From the NCBI GenBank assembly GCA_947630545.1, contig CANRHX010000007.1:1-60671 (forward strand): 60,671 nt of DNA, written 5' to 3'. This document shows, piece after piece, positions 30,371-40,568 of this stretch. The translations under genes and the position numbers were made by a program. Below the pieces are notes generated by a model, which made no database searches, was not told where the DNA came from, and saw nothing but the letters and a program-made list of their open reading frames with translations. Source of the stretch: an uncultured Clostridia bacterium. GTDB lineage: Bacteria > Bacillota > Clostridia > TANB77 > CAG-508. Within the stretch, counting starts at the first letter, position 1. Each line of letters opens with the position of its first letter.

Positions 30371-32292
30371 TAAATTTCTATTAAATTATATTTGGTATTT
30401 AGACTTTCTAAAATATCAATTTCTCTTTTACTACATGTGAAAATAAAAATTTGTCTTTTTTGCGCTTCTTTTAACAAAAATACTAAAACATTTTGTAAGC
30501 GTTCTTCATCATAATATGCAAATGTTTCATCTAAAAATAATGGTAATGTTTCTTCAGATAATTCATCTATCATTGAAATTCTTAAAGACAAATACAATTG
30601 TTCTATTGTCCCTGTACTTAATTTATCTACTTGCATATAATCACCATTGCTTAATTCTACCATTATACCATTTTCTTCATTGAATTTTATTTTGTTATAT
30701 TTATTATTTGTAATTACAGATATAATTCGAGATAAGTTATTTGTGAATTTGGGTGTTATATTTTCTCTCATTTCAATATAGGCTTCTTCTAAAATATTTT
30801 TTGCAAGTTCAATACTTTGATTTAATTGTTCTAAATTATTTTTATTATTTTCATTAAAAATTAATTGTTCTTCTATTTTAGAAAGTTCATCTATTTTAGG
30901 TTCAATATTTTCTTTATTTAATTTTAATTTATGTAATTCTATTTTATTTTTATTTAATTCATTTTGTTGTTTTTCTATTTCATAATTAATATTTTCTAAA
31001 TTATTTAATATTTCATTTTCTTCTATAATATTTTTGTATTTATTTTTTATTTTTTCTATTTCTAAATTATTTTTTAAATTAAATTTATTATTTAATTCTT
31101 TTAATTCACTATTTAAATTATCATTATTTATTTTTAATAAATTAATTTGATTTTCTATATTTTTTATTTCTAAATTTTCAGTTAATTCAACTTTATTATT
31201 TTTTATTTTTTTATTTAATTTATTTTTAAAAAAATATGATAATCCTAAATATGTTGGTACAGTAAGAAGAAAAATATATTTTAAATTATTTTTTAAATAT
31301 AAAATAATTATTAAATTAATTAAAAATAAAATTATAAAAAATATAATTAATTTTTTATTTAATTTATTTTTTTCTTTTTTTATTTTTTCATCTTGTAATT
31401 TATTTTTTTCAATTTTTTCTTTTTCTATATTTTTTTCTTCTATTAATTTATTTTCTAAATTAATTATTTTTTCTGAATTTTCTTTTTCTATTTTTTCTTT
31501 TAATTTTATTTTTTCTTTTTCTATTTTTTTATTTTCTAATAATAATTTTATTTCTTTTAAATAATTATTTTTATTTTCTAAATCTTTTATATTTTTTAAT
31601 AATTTATTTTCTTCTTCTTCAATTTCATATTTTTCATTTTGATAATTTTTTAAATTATTTTTTTGTTCTTCTAATTCTTCTATATTTTTTGTTATAATAT
31701 TTATTGGTTTTTCTCTCGATCTTCCTGTTCCTATTTCTCCTAATTGTCTTCTATTTATTCTGTCTATTGCTCTTTTAAAAGAAATATTATCTTCTCCTGT
31801 ACCAACTAAATTAGCTAATTTTTGAACTAAATAATTTTGATTATTTTTTTCTAATTCTACTTCTTTTTGTAATATACCTACTGTACTTATAAATAAATCT
31901 TCATCTACTTTAGTTTGGTCATAAAAAAATTCATTTCCTATTTTTTTATCTATGGTAAATTCTTTTGATATGTCTTCTGAATTTTCGTTAAATATTTTTG
32001 GATTTTTTTTATTGAAATCTCTATATATTTCATATTTTTCTTTATTATCTAATTCGTACTGTACTTTACCAGAAAATTCTTCGCCTTCCCAAGGTTTATA
32101 TTTTTCATAATCTGATAGAATTCTTCCTTTTTTATTTTTTGAAATTCCATAAAAAGAATTATAAATAAAATTTAATATTGTTGATTTTCCTGTTTCATTT
32201 TTTCCATAAAAAATGTTTATACCATCTTTTAATTCAATTTCTTTATTTTTTATTTTTCCAAAGGAATTTATTTTTAATTTATTTATTTTCAA
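30370..32292 (-). CDS. YhaN/SbcC-like AAA ATPase with membrane hairpin in its coiled coil
   Basis: 640 aa. The Walker A motif is GKNETGKST (about 29-37) in an SMC/Rad50-type head, and the tail carries the signature STGTIEQLYLSLR, a Walker B LPLFLDETFAYYDE and a final conserved helix. The middle is a long Lys/Glu/Asn/Ile coiled coil interrupted by two membrane helices (LIIFFIILFLINLIIILYL and YIFLLTVPTYLGLSYFF). This matches Bacillus YhaN, which pairs with the nuclease YhaO, next door here. TTG start with AGGAGG upstream. The region is exceptionally AT-rich, with low-complexity codon use. Confidence 0.8.
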   Translation of the reverse strand: MKINKLKINSFGKIKNKEIELKDGINIFYGKNETGKSTILNFIYNSFYGISKNKKGRILSDYEKYKPWEGEEFSGKVQYELDNKEKYEIYRDFNKKNPKIFNENSEDISKEFTIDKKIGNEFFYDQTKVDEDLFISTVGILQKEVELEKNNQNYLVQKLANLVGTGEDNISFKRAIDRINRRQLGEIGTGRSREKPINIITKNIEELEEQKNNLKNYQNEKYEIEEEENKLLKNIKDLENKNNYLKEIKLLLENKKIEKEKIKLKEKIEKENSEKIINLENKLIEEKNIEKEKIEKNKLQDEKIKKEKNKLNKKLIIFFIILFLINLIIILYLKNNLKYIFLLTVPTYLGLSYFFKNKLNKKIKNNKVELTENLEIKNIENQINLLKINNDNLNSELKELNNKFNLKNNLEIEKIKNKYKNIIEENEILNNLENINYEIEKQQNELNKNKIELHKLKLNKENIEPKIDELSKIEEQLIFNENNKNNLEQLNQSIELAKNILEEAYIEMRENITPKFTNNLSRIISVITNNKYNKIKFNEENGIMVELSNGDYMQVDKLSTGTIEQLYLSLRISMIDELSEETLPLFLDETFAYYDEERLQNVLVFLLKEAQKRQIFIFTCSKREIDILESLNTKYNLIEI

Positions 32293-32312
32293 TATTTTGT
32301 CCTCCTCATAAA

Positions 32313-32338
32313 AATGATTTTTTAATATTAAAAAATCA
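32313..32338 (-). terminator. Hairpin between the yhaO-like and yhaN-like genes
   Basis: ATGATTTTTT and AAAAAATCAT pair around AATATT, followed on the minus strand by TTTTTAT. It lies inside an apparent operon and may reduce expression of the downstream gene. Confidence 0.5.
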
Positions 32339-33421
32339 TGATTTAAGACTATCTAATCCTACTTCTATTGCTTTTTCAATTATTTGTCTTTTTTCTAAAT
32401 CATCTGTATCATTTAATTTTTGTAGCATTTTCTTTACAAAAATTCCTTTTAATGTATTTTCTTGTGAAATTTTTTCTAAATTATAATTTATTTTTGTTTT
32501 ATTTTTTATTTTTATTATTTTATCATTTGAAATTAATTTATTTAATTCGTATGTATCTATTTCAAAATTTCTTTTTCCTATTAAATATATTTCTATTAAT
32601 TCATTTTCTTTAAATTCTAATCCATTTAATTTTTCTATTAATTCTTCTTTTGCTTCTATATTTGTCGTATCTATATTTTCTATTTTAAATTCTTTTTCAT
32701 CTAATGAAATAAATTCTAAATTTAATTTTTCTTTATTTAATTCCCCAACTATCATTCCATGTTGTCCAAGTTCATCAAATCCTAGGGACGCAAGTGAACC
32801 AGGATATACTATTTTTTGATTTTCATATGAATTATAATCTAATTTATGAATATGTCCTAATGCTACATAATCAAATTCTTTTTCTTTTAATTCTTTTGAT
32901 TTAAATGAATTATATTGTTTTTCTTCTAGACTTGCGCCATCTATAGTTCCATGCATAATTAAAATATTTAATTTGTTTTTATTTTCTATTTTTAAATTTT
33001 CTAAATTAGAATTTGTACAATAAAAATCATTAAATCCAAATCCATATATATCTATATTTTCTGTTTCGTATTTTTCAAATTTACCATTAAATATTTTTAC
33101 ATTTTCATTCCATATAAATTTATTGTAATATGAATTTTTTATAAATGGGTCATGATTTCCTGGTGATATAAATATTTTTGTTTCAGGTATTTCTTTAAAT
33201 AAATTATTTATATATTCTATTGTTGATTTTTTTACATAATTGTGTTCATATAAATCCCCAGATATAAATAGGAATTCTATATTATTTTCTTTTATATATT
33301 CTATTACTTTTTTAAATATTTTCCTTTGATCTAGTCTTCTTAAATCTCCCAAAAATTCTTGATCTGACAGATTTACAAATGGGCTATCAAAGTGAATATC
33401 TGCTATGTGTACAAATTTCAT
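32336..33421 (-). CDS. YhaO/SbcD-like metallophosphoesterase (DNA nuclease)
   Basis: 361 aa. Calcineurin-type motifs in order: DIHFDSPF (I), GDLYE (II), GNHDPF (III), MHGT (IV) and GHIHK (V), all metal ligands present. The family is Mre11/SbcD; the shorter YhaO branch works with a YhaN-type ATPase, presumably processing DNA ends at the membrane. GGAG precedes ATG. The ATPase partner follows 43 bp downstream. Confidence 0.88.
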   Translation of the reverse strand: MKFVHIADIHFDSPFVNLSDQEFLGDLRRLDQRKIFKKVIEYIKENNIEFLFISGDLYEHNYVKKSTIEYINNLFKEIPETKIFISPGNHDPFIKNSYYNKFIWNENVKIFNGKFEKYETENIDIYGFGFNDFYCTNSNLENLKIENKNKLNILIMHGTIDGASLEEKQYNSFKSKELKEKEFDYVALGHIHKLDYNSYENQKIVYPGSLASLGFDELGQHGMIVGELNKEKLNLEFISLDEKEFKIENIDTTNIEAKEELIEKLNGLEFKENELIEIYLIGKRNFEIDTYELNKLISNDKIIKIKNKTKINYNLEKISQENTLKGIFVKKMLQKLNDTDDLEKRQIIEKAIEVGLDSLKS

Positions 33422-33477
33422 ATATTTCTCCTTGTTTTATTTTTTTATATTCTACTATATTTATTTAAAATTTGCAA

Positions 33478-33508
33478 TAAAAAACAGCGAATTTTTTTTC
33501 GCTGTTTT
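33478..33508 (-). terminator. Terminator of the virD4-like gene
   Basis: Minus-strand AAAACAGCGAA and TTCGCTGTTTT stem with TTTTATT tail. Confidence 0.85.
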
Positions 33509-33514
33509 CAATTT

Positions 33515-35531
33515 TTATTCATTATTGTCATCTATTGGTCCAAATAATTCATCAAATTTAGCTTCTAATTCTTTTTGTAAGTCATATTCATCATCATCGT
33601 CATTTATTTGTGGCAGTATTGGTGCATCTTCATCAAACTGTAAATTTTCCGTGATTGGCGCTTGTGGGCTAGCACTAGTTTCTAAAGTTGTTTTTTGTTT
33701 TTTTGGTGTTTCTACATCTTCAAACAAATCATCTAAAGATTCAACTTTTAAGCTATCTTGCTTACTATCTTCTTTGTCTTTATCATCAACATATGGATTA
33801 TATGGATTGTATTTTCTCCATTCTCCTCTTTCTATCTCTCCAATATCATTATGGCTAATTTCTAATCCTTTCATTTCTTTTGCCATTGGATGCTTGAAAT
33901 AGTAGAATTTAGATGCTTTTACTGGTTTCAAACCTTTTACGAAAATTATACACATATCATTATCTAATCTACGTAATTCATCTGGCGTCATTAGGGCTCT
34001 TGCCATTACGTTATCTGATACACTCTTTCCAGTTCTATGATTTTGCTTATCTTTATTTATTGATGTACTGTCTCTTTCTATAGTCTTTTCTCCTAATTGT
34101 TTTGAAAAATATTCTACTGTTTTAAATGAGTTACTTCCTAAAAATACATGGGTATCACAGTTTCCCATGATTGTTTCATATGATTTTTCATATACGGCTT
34201 CTAATTGATCTACGTTTTGAAGAATTACACTGAATGATATTTTTCTACTTCTTGATGTTGATATTTTTTTATCAAAGTCTGGTATTTTTCCTATATTAGC
34301 AAACTCATCTAGTATGAAAAATGTTTGTTCTTTTAGGGCTCCCCCGTTTTTATCTGCATAATCATATAATTGTTGTATCATTTGTGAGAAGAATATTGTA
34401 AGTAAGAAGTCATATGCTGTATGTGTGTCTGATGATATTACATATACTGCTGTTTTCCTATTTCCTATTTCTTCAAAGTCTATTGTATCTGTTGATGTTA
34501 ATTCTGCAATTTCTTTAGAATCAAATTTTCCAAGTTTTGATTGTAATGAACTTAAAATAGAACCATAAGTTTTTTCTGGTGCTATTTCTATAGATTTATA
34601 GTACATTCTTGCTGGATGGTCATATGGAAGTGCACTTATTAATTCTGTAAGTAAATTGCTTCCTCCATTAGAATTTGCTGCTCTTACTAATTCTGCACAA
34701 CTTGCTAAATTTTGTTCTTCTTCTGGTCTTGTAGCAATCAAATAATATATTAAAGCTTTTAATAGCATTTCTGCCATATCATCCCAATATGGATCTGCAT
34801 TGCCACCTTCAGATTTTTGTCCTTTTACTATTGTGTTCGCAATAACGTCAACATCTAACTCTGATGTTATATGCATTAATGGATTATACCCATCACTAAA
34901 TTGTGGTCTTACTAAATTTAATACTTTTATTTCATATCCTTTTGATTTTAGATATCCTGCTGTTCTATCATATAGCTCACCTTTAGGATCTGTAAATATG
35001 TATGAACCTAAGCACTGATATGCATTTGGTATAGAATATGATGCAGATTTACCAGAACCTGAACCGTCCAACTACCAATACGTTTACATTTCCTCTTTTA
35101 TCTACTGGTAAGTAATTATTTTCTGCTAATATTATTCCTTTATCTTTATTAAGTATTTGGTATTGTTCTCCATGTTTGCTCCAATCACTTGAACCATGCT
35201 CAAAGTCTGAATATTCATGTTTTGGTGCTGATCTTGCAAATCCTACAAAGAAAATTATTGCATAAAATATTGTAAATCCAATTTCTGTACTAAATAGTGT
35301 TCCTACTGCACCTCTTTCAAATATTTTTCCCAATACTGTGAAAGGTTTTGTTATTGATGCCCCTATCATTTTAAAGAATATTTGACCGTCAAATCCTCCT
35401 TTAAGAGTTGCTGCATATATTGAAAATGATAATGGCACAACAAATACTATGGTCAAAATCACCCATAGTATTATACAAAATATTAATGGTATTCTATTTC
35501 TTCTTAATGCACCTTCTATTTTATAATGCAT
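33515..35531 (-). CDS. VirD4/TraG-type coupling ATPase, read through one CGG +1 frameshift
   Basis: 671 aa if the shift is honoured. Two N-terminal membrane helices (about 16-40 and 84-100), then the ATPase. The break lies inside the Walker A loop: VLVVG-CGG-T (35066-35064). Skipping C gives VVGGSGSGKS (residues 153-162), a perfect P-loop; frame 0 instead ends five codons later. Walker B is FFILDEFANIG. Later motifs (ILQNVDQLEAVY, MGNCDTHVFLGS) match conjugative coupling proteins. The last about 110 residues are acidic and low-complexity. AAGGTGAG precedes ATG. No other type IV secretion or relaxase gene is visible in the window, so it looks like an orphan, perhaps of an old integrative element. 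Confidence 0.88.
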
Positions 35532-35554
35532 TTAACTCACCTTCTCTTTTGTTA

Positions 35555-35848
35555 TTATGCTCCTTTTTCATCCATTCCTGTTGTATTTTTTCTTTTACTT
35601 TGTTTTTTACTTTCTGTGTTATCTATTAATTTATCCCATTCATTATCGACTACAGCTATAGAAAATACTGTTTTGCCTAAATCTATGCTTAAAGGAATTT
35701 CTGCTGAATTTGTTACTTTTAATTCATCAAATGTGTATTCCTCTTCTTTATTATTTTCAGCCCATTTTTCAGGAACTTCCATAGATATAGCTACAATACT
35801 TGTTTTATCTTTACCTGTTGCAGGATTACTTTTCTCCTTATCTGCCAT
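35555..35848 (-). CDS. Hypothetical protein next to virD4
   Basis: 97 aa, Lys/Glu-rich, soluble, no motif recognised. It has a core (SIVAISMEVPEKW, EEYTFDELKV) and a charged C-terminal tail (ESKKQSKRKNTTG). TAAGGAGG precedes ATG with good spacing, which supports it as real. It lies 23 bp upstream of the coupling-protein gene in the same orientation and so probably belongs to the same operon. A role in that system is inference only. Confidence 0.55.
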   Translation of the reverse strand: MADKEKSNPATGKDKTSIVAISMEVPEKWAENNKEEEYTFDELKVTNSAEIPLSIDLGKTVFSIAVVDNEWDKLIDNTESKKQSKRKNTTGMDEKGA

Positions 35849-35863
35849 ATTACAACTTCCTCC

Positions 35864-36382
35864 TTATTTTTCATCTCTTATCTCGAATGCGAAATAAGAT
35901 TTATATGGTTTCAACTTACATTTTCCTTTTACTTCATTTGTTTTTTCATCAAAATAAAGTACAGGTTTTATTTCTTCTGTAGTTTCAGGGTCTATAATAG
36001 ATATTGCCCTCTTTAAGTTTGGTGTATAATTAAAATCTTTATACTCCATTTCTTTTTCTGAATATATTGTGTTAAATTTAAATGGTGTTGGTTTTTTTGT
36101 TAATTTAACTTCGTCATGTAATAATAACCCAGAATTAATAACCACTCTATCTTCTGTGAATGATAAAATTACTAATTGATTTCCATCTTTATGTGGTTCA
36201 TCCACATAAAATGTTTTTTTATTATTTTCGCCCCTTATTTCTTCTGTGTGTTCTAATCTTTCCACGGTATATTTAGGCGCCCTATCTAAAAATTCTTTTT
36301 CAGTCTTGTTTACTTGATATATTACTGTATTTACTCCCTTTGGATCTGTAATGCTAAAGTGTTTTCCTTGCATTTTATCCAT
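35864..36382 (-). CDS. Hypothetical protein, first gene of the virD4 cluster
   Basis: 172 aa, no membrane helix, beta-rich, ending YKSYFAFEIRDEK. Not recognised. GAGGTG stands 5-6 nt before ATG, and the three genes follow one another at 15-24 bp spacing, so I infer an operon. The region 36383-36500 upstream holds no gene. Confidence 0.55.
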   Translation of the reverse strand: MDKMQGKHFSITDPKGVNTVIYQVNKTEKEFLDRAPKYTVERLEHTEEIRGENNKKTFYVDEPHKDGNQLVILSFTEDRVVINSGLLLHDEVKLTKKPTPFKFNTIYSEKEMEYKDFNYTPNLKRAISIIDPETTEEIKPVLYFDEKTNEVKGKCKLKPYKSYFAFEIRDEK

Positions 36383-36500
36383 TTTTACACCTCATTCCTA
36401 TGATTAAATACATAGCTTATCTTTAGTTTACATCACTATTAACCATTATACATTAATTAATAGCATTTGTCAACATAATAAGTATATTTTTAATCATAAT

Positions 36501-37380
36501 TTATTTATTTTTATTATTTCTAGGATTGAATTTTGATATGTTATTTAACTGTTCAAATATTGCTTTTTCCTCTGGTGTTAATTTTTTTGGAATCATTATT
36601 TTTACTTCTGCATAGAGATCTCCTCTTTCTCCTTGAGCTGTTTTGTAACCTTTATTTGGTATTTTTATTTTTTCTCCAGTCTGTATCCCTTGTGGAATGT
36701 AAATTTGTGTTTTTTCATCTATTGTATCTATTTGTATTTTACTTCCTAAACTTGCTTCCCAAGGTGTTAATAGTAAATCTGTGTATAAATCATATCCTTT
36801 CAATTTAAATTTGGAATTTTCTGGTATGTTTATTTGAATAAGTAAATCACCATTTTTGCCACCATTTTTACCTGGTTTTCCTTGTCCTATTAATCTAATT
36901 TTTTCTCCATTTCTAATACCTTCTGGTAATTGTATTTGGAATGTTTTATCTTTTCCTTCTATATTTTTTAAAATTACTGTTTTTTCTTTACCATAAAATG
37001 CTTCTTCTAAACTTGCTTCTATTCCGAGTTTCTATATTTTCGCCTTTAACTGGTTTCTTTTCCTTTTTTTCTTCTATAGTTTGATCTACATTACCTAGAA
37101 ACATATTAAAAATATAATTTTTTTCTACTTTACCTGATGAACCTTTTGTTTTACCTACATGGCTGTTCCATATTCTATCATATTTTCGTTTTTGTGCAGG
37201 AACAGATAATGTTCTATATGCTTCATTTATGTCTTTTATTCTTTCTTCTGCTAAGGCATCTCCAACATTTACATCTGGATGATATTTTTTTGCTGCTAAT
37301 CTATATGCACTTTTGATTTCATCTATAGTTACACGACTCGTGTCTAGCTCTAATATTTTGTAATAATCCTTAAAAACCAT
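36501..37380 (-). CDS. DnaJ/CbpA-like co-chaperone, read through one CGG +1 frameshift
   Basis: 292 aa if the shift is honoured. The J domain (1-70) has the HPD motif in KKYHPDVNVGD, which stimulates the DnaK ATPase. No glycine/phenylalanine-rich or zinc-finger region follows, so it is CbpA-type, with the C-terminal substrate-binding domains after residue 120 (SLEEAFYGKEKTVIL, KLKGYDLYTDLLLTPWEASLG). The J-domain frame ends shortly after IET-CGG-AAT (37026-37024). Skipping the C gives IET-G-IEASLEEAFYG and the rest of the protein. AGGGAGGATG lies before ATG. The class is clear; the shift is supported by the two halves forming one family member. Confidence 0.87.
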
Positions 37381-37454
37381 TTAACATCCTCCCTAGGGAA
37401 TTTAATCTTGATTATAATTTTATTTTGCATTTCCCTTATTATATCATAAAATAA

Positions 37455-37485
37455 TAAAAAATCCATAGTTTTTTATGGATTTTTT
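37455..37485 (-). terminator. Terminator of murF
   Basis: Minus-strand AAAAAATCCATA and TATGGATTTTTT form a hairpin with a T-rich tail; it overlaps the last codons of murF. Confidence 0.85.
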
Positions 37486-38864
37486 AATTCTTCTACTAAA
37501 TTATAAAATTTCATTCCATTTGATGCTTTAAAAATAACTGTATCCCCTTCTATTAATAGGTTTTTTAGGCACTTCACAATTTCTTCTTTGTTTGGAAAAT
37601 AATAAATATTTTTTTCTTGCATTCCATTTGTTATTGCTTCTTCACATATGTATTTTGAATTATTTCCAGAACAGATTAGAATATCTATTTTATTTTTAAC
37701 AACTTCCATTCCTACTTTTCTATGTAATTGCTCTGAATATTCCCCTAACTCAAACATATCTCCAAGAACTGCTATTTTCCTTTTACTATTCGAATTTGCT
37801 AAATATTTTAATGCAGCTGACATTGATTCATAACTTGCATTATAACTATCATTTATTATTGTCACTCCGTTTTTTAGTGTGCTTATATCCATTCTTTTAT
37901 TAGTTAGTTCGAACTTTTCTATTCCTTCTTTTATTTTAGATTTTTCAATCCCTAACATTTCGCCTATTTTACATGCACATAAGCTATTTAATATAAAATG
38001 TTCTCCTCCAACTGGTACCTCAATTTCTATTTTTTCTCCTTTTATTTTACATGAAAAATTTGATGAGTTTTCATGTAGTATTATATTATTAGCCATTATA
38101 TCACTATCGTTATTAATTCCGTATGTCTTTATTTCAATTTTGTTCTTGTTTTTTTCATTATATTCATGTAGCATATCATTATCATTATTTAGCACAAGTA
38201 TAGGTTTTTCCATCCCTTCTAATATTTCTAATTTGGCTTTTAGTATATTTTCTCTTGACCCTAAATTTCCTATGTGTGATGTTCCTATATTTGTTATAAC
38301 TGAAATGGTTGGTTTTGCAATCTTTGTTAATAAACTAATTTCTCCTAAATGGTTCATTCCCATTTCTATTACCGCTGCTTCATGTTCTTTCAATTTTAAT
38401 ATTGTAAATGGAAGCCCTATGTTATTATTATTATTTCCTTCAGTTTTTAATGTTTTATATTTTGTAGATACAACACTTGCAATAATGTCTTTTGTACTAG
38501 TTTTTCCAACACTTCCTGTAACTCCTATAACTGGAATATCATATAAACTTCTTTTATATTCTGCTATTTTGTACAATGCTTCCAATGTATTTTTTACTTT
38601 TATTATTATTTTATTTGAAAAATTTGATAATGTTTCTTTTTCAAAATCAATGTCTTGTACTATTACTGCTTTAGCACCTTTTTCAAATGCATCTTTCCAA
38701 AATTTATTGCCATCAAAGTTTGCACCTTTTATTCCTATATATGTATCATTTTCATTTATTTGTCTTGTATCTTTAGAAAAATTTTCTAAAGTTTCATTGT
38801 CATGGCCTATTATCATTTGCCCTTGTGTTACTCTAATTACGTCTTTTACTAATATTTTTTTCAT
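37473..38864 (-). CDS. murF: UDP-N-acetylmuramoyl-tripeptide--D-alanyl-D-alanine ligase
   Basis: 463 aa; adds D-Ala-D-Ala to the muramyl tripeptide in the cytoplasm. N-terminal substrate domain, central ATPase with TGSVGKTSTKDII (P-loop) and ITNIGTSHIGNLGSRENI, C-terminal domain with NDSYNASYESMSAAL and VLGDMFELGEYS, which are diagnostic for MurF. GAGGTGG precedes ATG. Three coding-strand CGG triplets seen, none in frame. It is a stand-alone gene here, not in a dcw cluster. Confidence 0.95.
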   Translation of the reverse strand: MKKILVKDVIRVTQGQMIIGHDNETLENFSKDTRQINENDTYIGIKGANFDGNKFWKDAFEKGAKAVIVQDIDFEKETLSNFSNKIIIKVKNTLEALYKIAEYKRSLYDIPVIGVTGSVGKTSTKDIIASVVSTKYKTLKTEGNNNNNIGLPFTILKLKEHEAAVIEMGMNHLGEISLLTKIAKPTISVITNIGTSHIGNLGSRENILKAKLEILEGMEKPILVLNNDNDMLHEYNEKNKNKIEIKTYGINNDSDIMANNIILHENSSNFSCKIKGEKIEIEVPVGGEHFILNSLCACKIGEMLGIEKSKIKEGIEKFELTNKRMDISTLKNGVTIINDSYNASYESMSAALKYLANSNSKRKIAVLGDMFELGEYSEQLHRKVGMEVVKNKIDILICSGNNSKYICEEAITNGMQEKNIYYFPNKEEIVKCLKNLLIEGDTVIFKASNGMKFYNLVEELKNP

Positions 38865-38956
38865 AATTCCACCTCGAAATTATTATATGCTTTATTTAAT
38901 ATTTTTGCAATAAAATTTGGTAATTTAAAAAATAGTCTACAAATTTATACAAAATG

Positions 38957-38965
38957 TGATATAAT
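38957..38965 (+). promoter_or_regulatory. Extended -10 promoter of the VanW-protein gene
   Basis: TGATATAAT (TG-N-TATAAT), 28 nt before ATG at 38994. The -35 is weak, as is common with an extended -10. Confidence 0.55.
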
Positions 38966-38993
38966 ATAATAGATTATATTTTAGGAGAATACT

Positions 38994-40565
38994 ATGATTA
39001 AAGAGAAAGAGAAAGAAAAAGAAAATACTACGGAAATGCAAGTTGTAGAAAATGTTGAAAAAAGTCCAACTGTTGTAAATAATGAAAATGATATTTTAAA
39101 ACAAGAACACCATAATAAAAGATTGCATACCTTATCAATATTTGGTATTTTATTTGCATGTTTAATGCTTATTATTTTGATAATATTTTTTATATTTTCA
39201 TTTTCAATATCTAGCAATACAAATATATTTTCAGGGATACATATTAAAAATGTAGATGTTTCTAACTTGAGTAAAGAAGATGCTCTAAATAAAATGAATA
39301 CATATATTGAAACTAGTCTTCCTGAAGAAATAGTATTAGTACATGGAGATTATGAAGCCACATTAACAACTTCTGAATTAGGTATTAATTTTGACATGAA
39401 CTCTGCAGTTAGCGTAGCATATAATATGGGAAGAACTAACAATTTAATAGGTGATGGATTTGAAGTTTTATCTATTATGCTAAATAATAAAAATATTGAG
39501 CCAAATTTTACAATTGATGATGAAATTTTAGAAAAAATGTTAAATGATATTTCTTCAAAATTGCCAGATAAGGTTATAGAAAGTGGATATTATATAGACG
39601 ATAATAATCTTATTATTAATAAAGGATCTGACGGTTGTGTTATTGATGTTGCAAAAACAAAACAAAAAATAAAAGAAGAAATAAAAAATTTACATTTATT
39701 AAATAATAAAATAGAGATTTTTACAACTCCAGCAAGTCCTAAGACTCTAGATATTGAAAAAATTTATAATGAAATACATAAAGATGCTGTTAATGCAACT
39801 TTTACAAAAAATCCCCTATCAGTTACTCCAAGTAAAAATGGAATAGACTTTTCTATTTCTTTGGAAGAAGCTAAGAAAAAATTTAATGAAGATAAACAAG
39901 AATGTGTAATTCCTTTAAAAATTGTTTACCCAAAAGTCACTACAAATATGATAGGAACAGAAGCATTCCCTAATACTCTTTCTACTTTTTCAACAACTTA
40001 TGCTGCAAGTAATGTAAATAGAACTACCAATTTAAAACTTGCAGCAAAAAAAATAAATGGAACTGTTCTTATGCCTGGCGAAACTTTTTCTTATAATCAA
40101 GTAGTTGGTGAAAGAACAATTGCTGCTGGATATAAAGAAGCTCCAATTTATGTTGAAGGAAGAGTAGAAGATGGATTAGGTGGTGGAATCTGTCAAATAA
40201 CTACAACTTTATACAATGCTGTAGTTTTAGCAAATTTAGATATTGTAGAAAGAACTAACCATCAATTCGTTCCATCCTATGTAGGTGCAGGACGAGATGC
40301 AACTGTTGTTTATGGTGCTATAGATTTTAAATTTAAAAATAATAGGAATTATCCTATAAAATTGATTTGCTCAGTTTCTTCTGGTATTGCTAATTTTAAA
40401 ATCTTGGGGTTAAAGACTTCTAATGATTATAAGGTTGAAATATCTTCAAGAATTACTAGTCAAACTGCAAATTCTACGAATTCTGTAACTTATAAAATTT
40501 TGAAAAAAAATGGCAAAGTTGTGAGCCAAACTGTCTTGTCTCGAGATACTTATAAAAGGCATTAA
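38994..40565 (+). CDS. VanW family protein with peptidoglycan-binding-like domain
   Basis: 523 aa. A Lys/Glu-rich cytoplasmic head of about 40 residues and one membrane helix (LFACLMLIILIIFFIF) are followed by a putative peptidoglycan-binding type 4 domain (about 85-290) and the VanW domain (about 325-480) with LMPGETFSYNQVVGERT, AAGYKEAPIYVEGRVEDGLG and GGICQITTTLYNAV. VanW proteins are cell-envelope proteins first named from vancomycin clusters; their activity is not settled. The gene stands alone between murF and a convergent ypeB. AGGAG precedes ATG. A 265-bp hairpin begins right after its stop. Confidence 0.88.
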   Translation: MIKEKEKEKENTTEMQVVENVEKSPTVVNNENDILKQEHHNKRLHTLSIFGILFACLMLIILIIFFIFSFSISSNTNIFSGIHIKNVDVSNLSKEDALNKMNTYIETSLPEEIVLVHGDYEATLTTSELGINFDMNSAVSVAYNMGRTNNLIGDGFEVLSIMLNNKNIEPNFTIDDEILEKMLNDISSKLPDKVIESGYYIDDNNLIINKGSDGCVIDVAKTKQKIKEEIKNLHLLNNKIEIFTTPASPKTLDIEKIYNEIHKDAVNATFTKNPLSVTPSKNGIDFSISLEEAKKKFNEDKQECVIPLKIVYPKVTTNMIGTEAFPNTLSTFSTTYAASNVNRTTNLKLAAKKINGTVLMPGETFSYNQVVGERTIAAGYKEAPIYVEGRVEDGLGGGICQITTTLYNAVVLANLDIVERTNHQFVPSYVGAGRDATVVYGAIDFKFKNNRNYPIKLICSVSSGIANFKILGLKTSNDYKVEISSRITSQTANSTNSVTYKILKKNGKVVSQTVLSRDTYKRH

Positions 40566-40568
40566 AAA

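Noticed and set aside
33515..36382. Complete integrative conjugative element
   Set aside because: Only the coupling ATPase is recognisable; no relaxase, VirB4, integrase or att repeats were seen.
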